A stretch of DNA of 64,000 bases. Origin: Cellulomonas iranensis NBRC 101100 = JCM 18110. Its GTDB lineage: Bacteria; Actinomycetota; Actinomycetes; Actinomycetales; Cellulomonadaceae. The stretch spans positions 1 through 64,000 of the forward strand of contig NZ_BCRB01000004.1 in the NCBI RefSeq assembly GCF_001552375.1. Reading direction: 5' to 3'. Within the stretch, counting starts at the first letter, position 1. Every line of letters begins with the position of its first letter. Shown in pieces: positions 49,910 to 58,802 of this stretch. The notes beneath the pieces were generated by a model that was not told the DNA's origin, did no database searches, and was given only the letters and a program-made list of their open reading frames with translations. The translations under genes were made by a program, and so were the position numbers.

Positions 49910-51037
49910 TCAGGGCCGCGGGGCGGGTGTGTGGAGGTGCGCGACGTCGCCGACGGTGACGACCGCGCGGTTGTGGAAGAACCCGTCCTCGCGCAGCGTC
50001 GTGATGCTGCCCGACGGCACGGGGAACGCGACGTGCCCGGCGGACGCGACGGGCATGCCGATCCACGCCGCGACGAGCAGCCCGGCGGTGAAGCCGTGCG
50101 TGACGACCACGAGGTGGTCGACGTCGAGCGTCAGCAGGTCGGTCAACGCGGCGTACGCGCGCACGGCGAGGTCGAGGCGCGTCTCGGCGCCGGGCACGCC
50201 CTCGTCGTGGCGCAGCCGGTCGCCGACGGCGGGCGGCGGCACGAAGCGCGCGTCGAGCCACGCCTGCGGGCGGCCGCCCGCCTCGCCGTAGGACTTCTCG
50301 CGCAGCCGCGCGTCGAACGTGGGGGTCACGGCGAGCGCCGAGGCGACGACCTCGGCGGTCCGGCGGGTGCGCAGCAGGTCCGACGACGCGACGGCGACGC
50401 CCGCCCCCGCGGTGATGCGCGCCCGCAGCGCCGCCCCGATCGCCGCCGCCTGGCGCTCGCCCAGCGGTGTGAGGTCGGAGTCGAACTGCCCGCCGACCAG
50501 GCCGTCGACGTGGTGCGTCGCCTCGGGGTGCGTGACGACGTGCACGGTGCGCTCGCGCACGGGGACGCGGCCGGGCACGGGTGGCAGCGGCACGGGGTCC
50601 GCCGCCACGGGCGGCGCGGCGTAGATCAGCTCGGGGTCGCCCTCGTCGAGCCCGTCGACGACGCCGACGCACGCCCACCCGGCCGCGTCGAGCACCGCCT
50701 GCATGGGTCGGTTCGACAGGTTCGTCGACGTGAAGACCTTCGGCGTCGCGCGCGTGCCGGACGCGTGCGCGAGCAGCGCCGTCGCGACGCCGCGGCGCCG
50801 TGCGGCGGGCGCGACCTTGACCAGCTCGACGAGGTCGTGGCCGAAGAAGTGCGGCACGACGACCGCGAACCCTGCGACCTCGCCGGCCGTCCCGGCGACG
50901 CGCAGCGCACCCGTCGATGCCCACGCGGCCACGTCGTCGCCGCTCAGGGTGCCGCCGGTCGCGTGGTCGAGGTCGAGGACGGCGGGCACGTCCGCGGGCG
51001 TGGCGCGGCGGGTCTGCGGAGTCGGGTGGGCGCTCAC
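49910..51037 (-). CDS. Fusion protein: GNAT acetyltransferase plus histidine phosphatase
   Basis: A 375-residue protein. Residues 8-140 are a GNAT (ELVKVAPAARRRGVATALLA). Residues 165-375 are a phosphoglycerate-mutase-like domain whose usual RHG box reads THP (HVVTHPEATHHVDGLVGG), with VVVTHGFTAGLLVAAW supplying the second His. The catalytic His remains, but the Arg is changed, so activity is open. GTG with TAGCGT six bases upstream (leaderless). Joint function unknown. Confidence 0.85.
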   Translation of the reverse strand: MSAHPTPQTRRATPADVPAVLDLDHATGGTLSGDDVAAWASTGALRVAGTAGEVAGFAVVVPHFFGHDLVELVKVAPAARRRGVATALLAHASGTRATPKVFTSTNLSNRPMQAVLDAAGWACVGVVDGLDEGDPELIYAAPPVAADPVPLPPVPGRVPVRERTVHVVTHPEATHHVDGLVGGQFDSDLTPLGERQAAAIGAALRARITAGAGVAVASSDLLRTRRTAEVVASALAVTPTFDARLREKSYGEAGGRPQAWLDARFVPPPAVGDRLRHDEGVPGAETRLDLAVRAYAALTDLLTLDVDHLVVVTHGFTAGLLVAAWIGMPVASAGHVAFPVPSGSITTLREDGFFHNRAVVTVGDVAHLHTPAPRP

Positions 51038-51172
51038 GCGGGCACGCTAGCGACGGCCGTCGCGTCGGGCCAGGGGGATCGTGCCGTCCGTACCGGGCGG
51101 CACGCCCGTCGCCGTCCGCGAGCGCACGTCGGTCTGGTGCGCACCACACGGCCCGTCACGCGAGTCGCCGCG

Positions 51173-51904
51173 TCACGACCCCGCGCGGCGCAGCAGCACG
51201 ACCCGCTCGTCGTCGGCGGGCACCTCGACCCGCTCGACCGTGAGCCCCGCGCCCTCGGCCAGCAGCCGGAAGCCGTCGTCGGTGTACCAGTGCATCACCC
51301 AGTCGCGGTCGGCCTCCTGCACGCCGTCGGGGCCGTCGAGCCGGTAGCGCACGTGCGTCGTGCGCGTCCGTGCGGCGGCGTCGTACTCCTCGCCGACGAC
51401 GTGGAACCGCGCCTGCCGGCCCTGCTCGGTGACGGCCTCGCGGACCCGGCCGATCTGCTCGGCGGGAGTCGGCGGCGGCGACCACAGCGGCACGAGCGCC
51501 GCGCCGCCGGGCAGCAGGTGCCGCGTGATCGACAGCAGCGCGGCCGCCGCGGTCGCGTCGTCGGGCAGCAGGTTGAACGTCGCGCCCGCGAGGTACACCG
51601 ACCGGAACCGCCGCGGCAGCGCGAGGTCCTCCATGCGCTGGTGGTGCACGGTGGCGGTCAGCCCCTGCGCGGCGGCCTTCTCGCGGCAGCGCCGCACCAT
51701 GTCGGCCGACGAGTCGACGCCCTCGACGTCGATCCCCGCCGCCACCAGCTCGAGGAACGGGCCGACGTCGCCGCAGCCCAGCTCGAGCGCGGGCTCACCC
51801 TCCGCGCGGACGAAGTCGAGGTACGGACCGGCCTCGACGACGTCGCCCCGCAGCGGCCCGTAGGCCTCGGCGACGATCCCGGTGTAGAAGTCCGCAGCGC
51901 GCAT
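51173..51904 (-). CDS. Class I SAM-dependent methyltransferase
   Basis: A 243-residue methyltransferase: motif I PALELGCGDVGPFLELVA, acidic loop VEGVDSSADMVRRCRE, MEDLALPRRFRSVYLAGATF as motif II region. N-terminal YTGIVAEAYGPLRGD is typical of small-molecule methyltransferases. ATG with TAGCGT six bases upstream (leaderless). Acceptor unknown. Confidence 0.9.
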   Translation of the reverse strand: MRAADFYTGIVAEAYGPLRGDVVEAGPYLDFVRAEGEPALELGCGDVGPFLELVAAGIDVEGVDSSADMVRRCREKAAAQGLTATVHHQRMEDLALPRRFRSVYLAGATFNLLPDDATAAAALLSITRHLLPGGAALVPLWSPPPTPAEQIGRVREAVTEQGRQARFHVVGEEYDAAARTRTTHVRYRLDGPDGVQEADRDWVMHWYTDDGFRLLAEGAGLTVERVEVPADDERVVLLRRAGS

Positions 51905-51997
51905 GGCGGCACGCTAGTGAGGCGTCCACGGCCGCGACCAGGGGATTCGACGCGCGGTCGCCGAGGGCGCCACCGGCCCGCCCGACCGGGCAGCCCC

Positions 51998-53374
51998 TCA
52001 CGACGCGCAGGCGACCTGCGGCGTCCCCGGCGTCCCGGTGGCGATGAACCCGAACGTCGTCGTCCCGCCCGCCGCGAGGGCGCCGTTGTAGGGCGCGTTG
52101 CTCACGACGACGCTCGTCCCGGACGTCGTCTGGACGCCGTTCCACAGCGTGCTCACGGTCGCGCCGGTCAGCGTCACGCGCCACGACGTGAGCGCCGCCG
52201 CACCCGCCGTGACCGTGACCTCGCCCTGGTAGCCGCCCGACCACGTGCTGACGGCCCGGAACGTCGCGGTGCACGCGGCACCGGGCGTCGGGGTGGTCGT
52301 CGGCGTGGGCGTGACGGTCGGGGTGGGCGTCGGAGTCACGGTGGGCGTGGGCGTCACGGTCGGCGTCGGCGTCGGCGTCGGTGTGGGCGTCGTGCCGCCG
52401 CCGGACGTCGTGTACGGGACGACCGTCCGCGGTGCGGAGCACTTGCCGCCGCACGCGGCGGGCAGCGAGAACGCGTACTCGCGCCCGCCGAAGAGGTAGG
52501 CGTCGGTGACGTCCTTGACGCGGATCCGGTAGTCGGTGCCGCCGGGCGTGGTCGGCTTCACCAGGAACGACTGCCCCATGTCGGTGTTCATGGGGGTCGG
52601 GACCCACGCGCCGTCGGCGTAGTGCTCGACGCCGTGGATGCCGTTGGGCAGGTGGTTGATGGACACCCCGGCCCACCAGCGCTCGGATCCCTGGATGAAC
52701 CCGATCTCGATGTCCCCGGTGTAGTGCGGGGCCTCGATGAACTCCCAGGTCACCTTGCGGTTGCCCCAGTGCGCGGGCTCGAGGTCGCCGACCGCGGCGC
52801 CGTCCTTCACGAACCGGTTGATGGCGGCGTGCGCGAGGTCGAGGTGGTACGGGTCGTCGCGGCACCACGCGTTGGGGTCGCCGCAGCTGTCGGCGACGAG
52901 CATGTCGAGCGTCGCGCCGTTGTACCTGTCCTCGACCCACGCCCCGTTGCGGCAGAACGCCTGCCCGGCGGCGCCGTCGTTGAGTCCCGTGCAGTAGTCG
53001 TCGATGGTCACGCGCACCCACCGGCCGCAGTTGCGGCCGTTGTCCCACATGCCCGTCTTCGGGTCGCCGGTGGCCATCGGGCGCGGGTACATGGCGTAGT
53101 CGCCGGGGGTGTGGAACACGTTGAGCGCGATCCAGTTCTGCGTCTCCAGCTGGTCCTGCGGCAGCCCGCAGCCGCCGTAGGGTGCGCCGAGGTTGTCGAA
53201 CCACGTCGCGTTGCCCGTCACGGGTGCGGGCTCGCCGCCCGGGGTGATGGCCTGCGTGGTGGGCGCCTGCCTGGCGACGGCCTGCGCCCCGGAGGGGGCC
53301 GCGACGAGCGCGGCACCCGTCAGCAGCACGGCGAGCACGTGGCTCCACGACCGGAGCAGCCTCTGCGCGGACAT
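51998..53374 (-). CDS. Secreted bacterial expansin with CBM2
   Basis: A 458-residue non-hydrolytic wall-loosening protein. Signal peptide 1-32. The double-psi barrel D1 shows ATWFDNLGAPYGGCGLPQDQ, GRWVRVTIDDYC, LVADSCGD and HLDLAHAAINRFVKDG, with the key Asp at 179. D2 follows (about 215-305) with aromatic residues in GSERWWAGVSINHLPNG. A Thr/Pro linker (about 325-365) leads to a CBM2 (368-458, CTATFRAVSTWSGGYQ). ATG 53374 preferred over the GTG one codon earlier because AGAGGG then has good spacing. Should open cellulose for the other enzymes. Confidence 0.88.
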   Translation of the reverse strand: MSAQRLLRSWSHVLAVLLTGAALVAAPSGAQAVARQAPTTQAITPGGEPAPVTGNATWFDNLGAPYGGCGLPQDQLETQNWIALNVFHTPGDYAMYPRPMATGDPKTGMWDNGRNCGRWVRVTIDDYCTGLNDGAAGQAFCRNGAWVEDRYNGATLDMLVADSCGDPNAWCRDDPYHLDLAHAAINRFVKDGAAVGDLEPAHWGNRKVTWEFIEAPHYTGDIEIGFIQGSERWWAGVSINHLPNGIHGVEHYADGAWVPTPMNTDMGQSFLVKPTTPGGTDYRIRVKDVTDAYLFGGREYAFSLPAACGGKCSAPRTVVPYTTSGGGTTPTPTPTPTPTVTPTPTVTPTPTPTVTPTPTTTPTPGAACTATFRAVSTWSGGYQGEVTVTAGAAALTSWRVTLTGATVSTLWNGVQTTSGTSVVVSNAPYNGALAAGGTTTFGFIATGTPGTPQVACAS

Positions 53375-53463
53375 CACGGTCCCTCTCGGTGGGCGACGGG
53401 TCGCGCCGAGTGTGCTCCTGCTGCGGGCCCGGCGGGCGGGGGTCGGGCGTCGTCCGGGGCTGC

Positions 53464-53473
53464 GAATCGTTTC
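53464..53473. promoter_or_regulatory. Putative LacI-type operator upstream of expansin
   Basis: GAATCGTTTC, 90 bp before the expansin start; same core as at 2245 and 31726. Confidence 0.5.
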
Positions 53474-53509
53474 CGACGACGGACGGGCCCGCCCGACCCC
53501 GTCAGGCGC

Positions 53510-54160
53510 TCACCGCAGCCGCGTCCACGTCCCCTCGGAGACCACCTCGACCACGCCGTCGACGACCGCGATCGCCGTCTGCTCGTCGATCGCGTACGCG
53601 GGGACGTCGAGGTCGGCCGCCCACCGTTCCGCGTCGGCCGGGGTGTTGGTCGGGAACGCGTTCAGGTGCGGGAAGATCGCGAAGTCGACGAGGCCCAGCG
53701 TGCGGTCGTCCGGTGCGGACGGCCACTCGACGAAGGACGGGCCGATGCGCGGCGTCAGCACCATGCTTCCCGCGCTCACGCCCACCCACACCGTGTCCGT
53801 CAGCGACGGCAGCAGCTCCGCGACGCCCGACGCGCGCAGCCAGTGGGCCAGGTAGGTCGCGTCGCCGCCGTCGACCAGCAGCACGTCGGCCTCCCGCAGC
53901 CACGTCTCCCAGCGCCGTGAGCCCGTCGACGGCAGCGCCGTCAGCTCCAGGACGCCGAGCGACGCCCACCCCAGACCCGTCAGGTGCGCGTCGCCCGCGA
54001 CGACGCGCCGCACCGACGCCGGCCCGCACATCGGGTGCCCCCACTGCGCGGTCGGGATGCACAGCGCATGCGCCTCGGCGACGGGCTTGCCGAGCAGCCG
54101 CACGAGCGCGTCGTGGATCGACGGGTTGGTGACCCCGCCCGACGTGAGCAGCAGCTTCAT
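53510..54160 (-). CDS. Peptidase E-like (S51, class I glutamine-amidotransferase fold) protein
   Basis: A 216-residue Ser peptidase-like protein. Nucleophile elbow VWVGVSAGSMVLTPR, VLLVDGGDATYLAHWLR as the Gly-rich strand, and FPHLNAFPT where a catalytic His is expected. Family members hydrolyse Asp-X dipeptides or cyanophycin fragments. GGAGG lies just before the ATG. Confidence 0.85.
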   Translation of the reverse strand: MKLLLTSGGVTNPSIHDALVRLLGKPVAEAHALCIPTAQWGHPMCGPASVRRVVAGDAHLTGLGWASLGVLELTALPSTGSRRWETWLREADVLLVDGGDATYLAHWLRASGVAELLPSLTDTVWVGVSAGSMVLTPRIGPSFVEWPSAPDDRTLGLVDFAIFPHLNAFPTNTPADAERWAADLDVPAYAIDEQTAIAVVDGVVEVVSEGTWTRLR

Positions 54161-54291
54161 GGCACCTCCGGGTCGGCGTGGACGTCCTGGTCCGACCGAC
54201 CGCCGGGAGCGCCGAACCTCATCGGGGTGCGCGGACCGGCTCTCGGGCGGGTCGCCGGTGGTGGCGGGGTCGCGACTCCTACGCTGCCGCC

Positions 54292-54726
54292 ATGGCCCGC
54301 CCCACCCGCCGCGTCCAGGTCGCCCGCCGCCGACGGCGCCGGCTCGCCCGGGTCGACAACGACCTCACCGACCTGGAGTGGGGCGCGCTGCGGGACGCGT
54401 GGGGCGGCTGCGCCTACTGCGGCGCGGCCGACCGTCCGCTGCAGCGGGACTGCGTCCTGCCGATCTCGCGCGGCGGTCGCTACACCGTCGACAACGTCGT
54501 GCCCGCGTGCGGGGCGTGCAACGCCAGCAAGTGCAACACCGAGGTCGTGTCGTGGCTGCGCCGCAAGAAGCTCGACGAGCGCGCGTTCCTGCTGCGGCAC
54601 GCGACGATCCGCCGGGCGCTGGGTGCGCCGGCGTCGGCCGAGGTCCCGGTGCCCGCCGACGTGCCGGTGCCGACCGCCGTCCCGGTGCCGGCTGAGGTCC
54701 CGGTGCCGGCCACGCCGTCGGCCTGA
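54292..54726 (+). CDS. HNH endonuclease-domain protein
   Basis: A 144-residue protein. Basic N-terminus; HNH-type zinc/metal core CAYCGAADRPLQRDCVLPIS, YTVDNVVPACGACNASK (DNVVPAC and CNxxK are typical) in residues 36-83. The tail consists of PVPA(E/D)V repeats. The first catalytic His of HNH appears as C/L here, so nuclease activity is not certain. ATG with TACGCT six bases upstream (leaderless). It stands alone. Confidence 0.83.
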   Translation: MARPTRRVQVARRRRRRLARVDNDLTDLEWGALRDAWGGCAYCGAADRPLQRDCVLPISRGGRYTVDNVVPACGACNASKCNTEVVSWLRRKKLDERAFLLRHATIRRALGAPASAEVPVPADVPVPTAVPVPAEVPVPATPSA

Positions 54727-54740
54727 GCGTGCCGCGCCGA

Positions 54741-54770
54741 CGTCCGGGTGCGCGCGGTCGCACCCGGACG
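54741..54770. terminator. Bidirectional terminator
   Basis: Perfect 12-bp stem CGTCCGGGTGCG / CGCACCCGGACG with 6-nt loop between convergent genes. Confidence 0.75.
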
Positions 54771-54794
54771 CCGGCCCGGTCGTGAGGGCAGAGC

Positions 54795-55976
54795 TCAGCC
54801 GACCTTCACGAGCTGCCACTGCTGGTTGGCGCCGTTCCAGTCGCTGTACTGCACGACGTTCGCGCCGTCGGCGGTGGAGGCGCCCTGCACCTCGACGGCC
54901 TTGCCGCTGTTGCGGTTGATCAGCTGCACGTAGCCCTCGATGGTCTGGAGGCTGAACTGCTGGTTGGTGCCGTTGTTGTCGGTCCACTGCTGGATCGTCG
55001 CGCCGTCGGCGGTGGACTTCGCGGCCACGTCGAGCACCTTGCCCGACAGCCGCGACCTCAGCTTGTAGTAGCCGTTGCCGGCGTCGACGAACTGCCACTG
55101 CTGCTGGTTGCCGCCGTTGCGGGACCACTGGGCGATGCGCGCACCGTCCGCGGTGGACAGGTTGTACACGTCGAGGGCCTTGCCGCTGTTGCGGTTGACG
55201 AGCGTGTACCAGGCGGAGGTGTCGACCGTGCCGGGGGTCCCGGGGTTGCCCGGGTTGCCGGCGGGGTTGCCGATGCTGCCGGGCACGGAGCGCAGCGCCG
55301 CGAACCAGGCGGCGGCCATCTTGTCGTAGCCCGCCGCGTTGGGGTGCACGCCGTCGGGCAGGTCGGCGGTGCTGACCGCCCGGTACATGTCGACCAGGTG
55401 CACCTTCTTGCCCGCGGCGGCGCGGCTCTGCACGAGGCCCGGGATCGCGGAGTTGTAGGCGCGGACCTGCGCGTCGGCGAACGACACGGGGATCAGGGTC
55501 GCGACGAACACGTCGGTCTGCGGGGACGTGCTGGTGATCTTGTCGACGACGGACGCGAGCCGCGCGGGCGCGTTGGCGAGGTCGCGGTTCTGGGTGATGT
55601 CGTTGGTGCCGATGTGCAGCAGCACGGTGCGCGGCTGGTACGTGCGCACCCAGCTGACGACGTTGGCGTCGATCTGGTCGATCCGCCAGCCGGAGTGGCC
55701 CTCGTGGTCGTGGTCGCCGAGGCTGCCCGGCCCGTTGAAGCCCGACCCGACGAAGTCCGTCGTGTAGCCGTTCTGCGCGAGGCGCTGCCAGAGCCCGACG
55801 CGGTACCCGCCGCCGCCGGTCATGCCGACGCCCTCGGTGATCGAGTCGCCCAGCGGCATGACGCGCGTGCCGCCGTTGCTCTCGGCGGACGCCGGCACGG
55901 ACGTGGCGACGACACCTCCGGCCAGCGCGAGGCTGAGCGTGACGGCCACGAGGAGCCGTCGGGCGAGTCGGTGCAT
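54795..55976 (-). CDS. Secreted SGNH/GDSL esterase with ricin-type (CBM13) domain
   Basis: A 393-residue exported esterase. Signal peptide 1-31. SGNH blocks are MPLGDSITEGVG with S45, GNGPGS-like Gly in FNGPGSLGDHDHEG, GTNDITQNRD and the C-terminal DGVHPNAAGYDKMA (Asp/His). After a Gly/Pro/Asn linker a ricin-type beta-trefoil of about 135 residues shows three QQW repeats (GNQQQWQFVD, TNQQFSLQ, ANQQWQLVKVG). It probably removes acetyl or feruloyl groups from plant polysaccharides. AGGAGG eight bases before the ATG; a LacI-type operator lies 45 bp upstream. Confidence 0.92.
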   Translation of the reverse strand: MHRLARRLLVAVTLSLALAGGVVATSVPASAESNGGTRVMPLGDSITEGVGMTGGGGYRVGLWQRLAQNGYTTDFVGSGFNGPGSLGDHDHEGHSGWRIDQIDANVVSWVRTYQPRTVLLHIGTNDITQNRDLANAPARLASVVDKITSTSPQTDVFVATLIPVSFADAQVRAYNSAIPGLVQSRAAAGKKVHLVDMYRAVSTADLPDGVHPNAAGYDKMAAAWFAALRSVPGSIGNPAGNPGNPGTPGTVDTSAWYTLVNRNSGKALDVYNLSTADGARIAQWSRNGGNQQQWQFVDAGNGYYKLRSRLSGKVLDVAAKSTADGATIQQWTDNNGTNQQFSLQTIEGYVQLINRNSGKAVEVQGASTADGANVVQYSDWNGANQQWQLVKVG

Positions 55977-56020
55977 GGCGTCTGCCTCCTGTGATCGCGG
56001 CGCTGCGGTCGACCGCCGAT

Positions 56021-56032
56021 GTGAGCGTTCAC
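56021..56032. promoter_or_regulatory. Putative LacI-type operator upstream of SGNH esterase
   Basis: GTGAGCGTTCAC, symmetric at 10 of 12 positions, 45 bp before the start codon. A second related half-palindrome CAAACGATTA lies at 56084-56093. Confidence 0.6.
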
Positions 56033-56164
56033 GTGGCGGATCCGGTCACTGTGGCACGCGCGCGGCGGGCCGGGCGATCAGCACAAACGATTAGGTGCGG
56101 TCGTCGCTCAGAGCTCGCGGAGCATCGTGTCCGAACCCGTCCGCGAGGGTGGCACGATCGCCGC

Positions 56165-56680
56165 ATGGCACCGATGCCCGTGCCGGACCTGCTCGAGACC
56201 GATCGCCTCGTGCTGCGGCCCCGCCGGGCCGAGCACGCGGCGACGTACCGCCTGCTGTGGACCGAGCGGGACCCGCGGGTGCCGGAGCACCGGCGCATCG
56301 ACGCCCACGGTCGGCCCACCGTCGCGGACGTGGCCGCGCGGCTCGGCGACGAGCCCGGACTCCTCGCCGTGCACCGCAGGGACACCGACGAGGTCGTCGG
56401 GTACTGCGGCCTGACGGGGTGGGGGAGCCCGCCGCCCGACGAGCCCGAGCTGGTGTTCGAGCTGCTGCGTGCCGCGCAGGGCCGCGGCTACGCCACCGAG
56501 GCGGGACAGGCGGTCGTCGCGTGGGCGCGTGAGTCGGGCTGCTCGCGGCTGCGGGCGACGGTGTGGGACTGGAACGTGGCCTCCCGCCGGGTGCTGGCGA
56601 AGCTCGGGTTCCGCGAGACGGGCGACGTGGTGGCACGGTCCGCCGCGGGCTGCAGCCTGCTGACGGTTCGGGACCTCTGA
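56165..56680 (+). CDS. GNAT acetyltransferase, RimJ/RimL type
   Basis: A 171-residue acetyltransferase: LLETDRLVLRPRRAEHAATY at the start, VGYCGLTGWG, AAQGRGYATEAGQAVVAWA (acetyl-CoA motif) and WDWNVASRRVLAKLGFRE at the end. ATG 56165 with CACGAT six bases upstream (leaderless). Acceptor may be a protein N-terminus or small amine. Confidence 0.9.
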   Translation: MAPMPVPDLLETDRLVLRPRRAEHAATYRLLWTERDPRVPEHRRIDAHGRPTVADVAARLGDEPGLLAVHRRDTDEVVGYCGLTGWGSPPPDEPELVFELLRAAQGRGYATEAGQAVVAWARESGCSRLRATVWDWNVASRRVLAKLGFRETGDVVARSAAGCSLLTVRDL

Positions 56681-56846
56681 GCGGGTCGGCGCGCTGCCGC
56701 GAGCGCTGGTGGCCAACCCTCGTGCCCACTCGACCGACCTCCGCGGCCAGGAGAACACGCTCGCCGTCTCACCGAGCTGTCCGGATCCTCGTCGTGCGCG
56801 CCGCCGTCAACCACGGCTGCTCTCGCAGGCCGTCGGTGAGCTCACG

Positions 56847-57539
56847 TCACGCGGCCGACCGAGATTCCTCTTCGAGTCGTCCATCGAGCATCCGGACCGT
56901 CCGGTCGACCGAGTCGAGTGTCGAGGCGTCGTGCGAGACGACGAGTGTCGCCGCGTCGAGCTCACGGGCGAGGCGGGTGATGAGGTCGATGACCTGGGTG
57001 CCGCGGGCGTGGTCGAGCGCCGATGTCGGTTCGTCGACCAGGAGGACCTGCGGTGCGCCGATGAGCGCGCGGGCGATCGCCACCCGCTGGCGCTGCCCGC
57101 CGGACAGCTGAGCGGGTCGCTTGTGCGCGTGGTCGCTCATCCCCACCTCGGCGAGGAGGTCCAGGGCCTGCGTTCGCACGCTGGCGGGCCGGTTGCCGCG
57201 CAGGTGTGCGTGGAGCTCGAGCTGCTCGAGCGCGGTCAGGGATCCCAGCAGCTGGGGCGACTGGAAGACGATGCCGATCCGGTCGAGACGTGTCCTGGTG
57301 GCTGCCGCGACGCCCGTGCCCGGGTGGAAGACGACGTCCTGGCCGATCCGGACGGTGCCGGTCGTGGGCCGGGTGAGGCCACCGGCCACGGCGAGCAGGC
57401 TCGACTTGCCGGAGCCGGACGGTCCCAGCAGGGCAGTCGTGGTGCCCGACGGGATGGTCAGGTCGAGGTCCTCGACGGCGGTGAGGGTCGAGTCGCCGTC
57501 CGGGTAGACGAGGGTGACGGCGTCCAGGTGCAGGTTCAT
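56847..57539 (-). CDS. ABC transporter ATPase, LolD/MacB type
   Basis: A 230-residue ATPase: Walker A LLGPSGSGKSSLL, Q-loop IVFQSPQLLG, signature LSGGQRQRVAIARALI, Walker B VLLVDEPTSALD, H-loop VVSHD. GGAGG lies upstream of the ATG. It follows the FtsX-like permease with a 17-bp gap; the pair forms an extrusion complex acting on membrane or periplasmic substrates. Divergent from a two-component system that probably controls it. Confidence 0.93.
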   Translation of the reverse strand: MNLHLDAVTLVYPDGDSTLTAVEDLDLTIPSGTTTALLGPSGSGKSSLLAVAGGLTRPTTGTVRIGQDVVFHPGTGVAAATRTRLDRIGIVFQSPQLLGSLTALEQLELHAHLRGNRPASVRTQALDLLAEVGMSDHAHKRPAQLSGGQRQRVAIARALIGAPQVLLVDEPTSALDHARGTQVIDLITRLARELDAATLVVSHDASTLDSVDRTVRMLDGRLEEESRSAA

Positions 57540-57556
57540 GGTGTGTCCTCCGGTGC

Positions 57557-58651
57557 TCAGCGTGCGGCGAGAGCGGCGTGGGGGTCGATGGTGGTGATGC
57601 GGGCGATGGCCATGACTGCGCCGATCAGACCGAGGGAGATCAGGGCCGCCGCCGGGATCAGCGTCGTCGTGGTGGTGACGACCACGGGGACGACCCCGGA
57701 CAGCAGGGTGGCGCCGACGGTGGCCAGCCCGGTGCCCAGGCCGACCCCGAGCAGCAGGACGACCAGCGCTTGGCCGATGGCGTCGCGCAGCAGGTAGCGG
57801 GTGGAGGCGCCGAGCGCCTTGAGGACGGCGATGTCGCCGAATCGGCTGATGGTCCAGACGGTGAAGAACGCGCCGACCACCAGCGCCGAGATCGCGATCA
57901 GGAACGCCTGCATGGTCAGCAGCGAGCCGTTCTCGGACGAGAACGAGCTGATCGCGGCGCGTGCCTCGCCGACACCCAGCGTCGTGGTGCCCGCGCCGGC
58001 GTCGGTGCGGCGGACGGTGTCGTCGTCGACGGCCCCGGTCACCGCGACGACGGTCGCGGTGTCCCCCTCGTCGGACGCGGGTGCTCGCCCGCCGATCGTC
58101 TGCCAGTCGGCCAGCGCGACCCACACGACGGGGGTGTGGGCGTAGGAGGCGTCGACGTCCAGGACCCTCTCCACGCGCAGGTCATGGCCCCCCAGGCTCA
58201 CCGTGTCGCCGGCGGCCACCGACAGGGTGTCGGCAGCGCCCCGGGACACGGTCACCGTCGCACCGGTCGGCGCGGGCGTGTCGGCGGGCAGCAGGGTCGA
58301 TCCCGGCTCGACGCCGAACGCGGTGACGGCGGCCGTCGTGGCCGCCGACTGCGCGCGTGTGGTCGCCACGCCGAGGAGCTCGGCGCCCTCGACACCGGCC
58401 GCTGCGGACCAGACGTCCCTCTGGGCGGAGGTGACGGTGGACGCGGTGAAGTCCGGGCTGCCGTCCGCCTCGGGCGTCGTGAACGCGAGGTGGTCGACCG
58501 GCAGGTCTGTGACGGCCGACGTCGACTCCCGAGCGAGGCCGGCGGTCAGCGAGGAGAGGAACGTGACGAGGAACGTGATCAGCGTGATCACGACGAGCAT
58601 GAGGGCGAAGCGGCCACGGGCGTGGCGCAGGTCGCGCAGCGCGACGAACAT
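57557..58651 (-). CDS. FtsX-like ABC permease
   Basis: A 364-residue permease with helix 1 (residues 15-40, FALMLVVITLITFLVTFLSS), a large extracytoplasmic MacB-like domain (about 45-240) and three C-terminal helices (FLIAISALVVGAFFTVWTIS, VVLLLGVGLGTGLATVGATL, ALISLGLIGAVMAIARI). GGAGG lies three bases before the ATG. First gene of the two-gene exporter unit. Confidence 0.92.
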   Translation of the reverse strand: MFVALRDLRHARGRFALMLVVITLITFLVTFLSSLTAGLARESTSAVTDLPVDHLAFTTPEADGSPDFTASTVTSAQRDVWSAAAGVEGAELLGVATTRAQSAATTAAVTAFGVEPGSTLLPADTPAPTGATVTVSRGAADTLSVAAGDTVSLGGHDLRVERVLDVDASYAHTPVVWVALADWQTIGGRAPASDEGDTATVVAVTGAVDDDTVRRTDAGAGTTTLGVGEARAAISSFSSENGSLLTMQAFLIAISALVVGAFFTVWTISRFGDIAVLKALGASTRYLLRDAIGQALVVLLLGVGLGTGLATVGATLLSGVVPVVVTTTTTLIPAAALISLGLIGAVMAIARITTIDPHAALAAR

Positions 58652-58802
58652 GGGACCTCCTGGTCTGCGGGCTGCCACCAGCCTGCGCGGATCGGCGGTC
58701 CGGTCCATCGGCCCCCGGGGCGCACGTCCGCCGACGAAGGGTGGCCGCCCGGCTCCACCTTTCGGCCGATGCCTCACGCCTGGCCGTGGCTACCGTGGGG
58801 AG

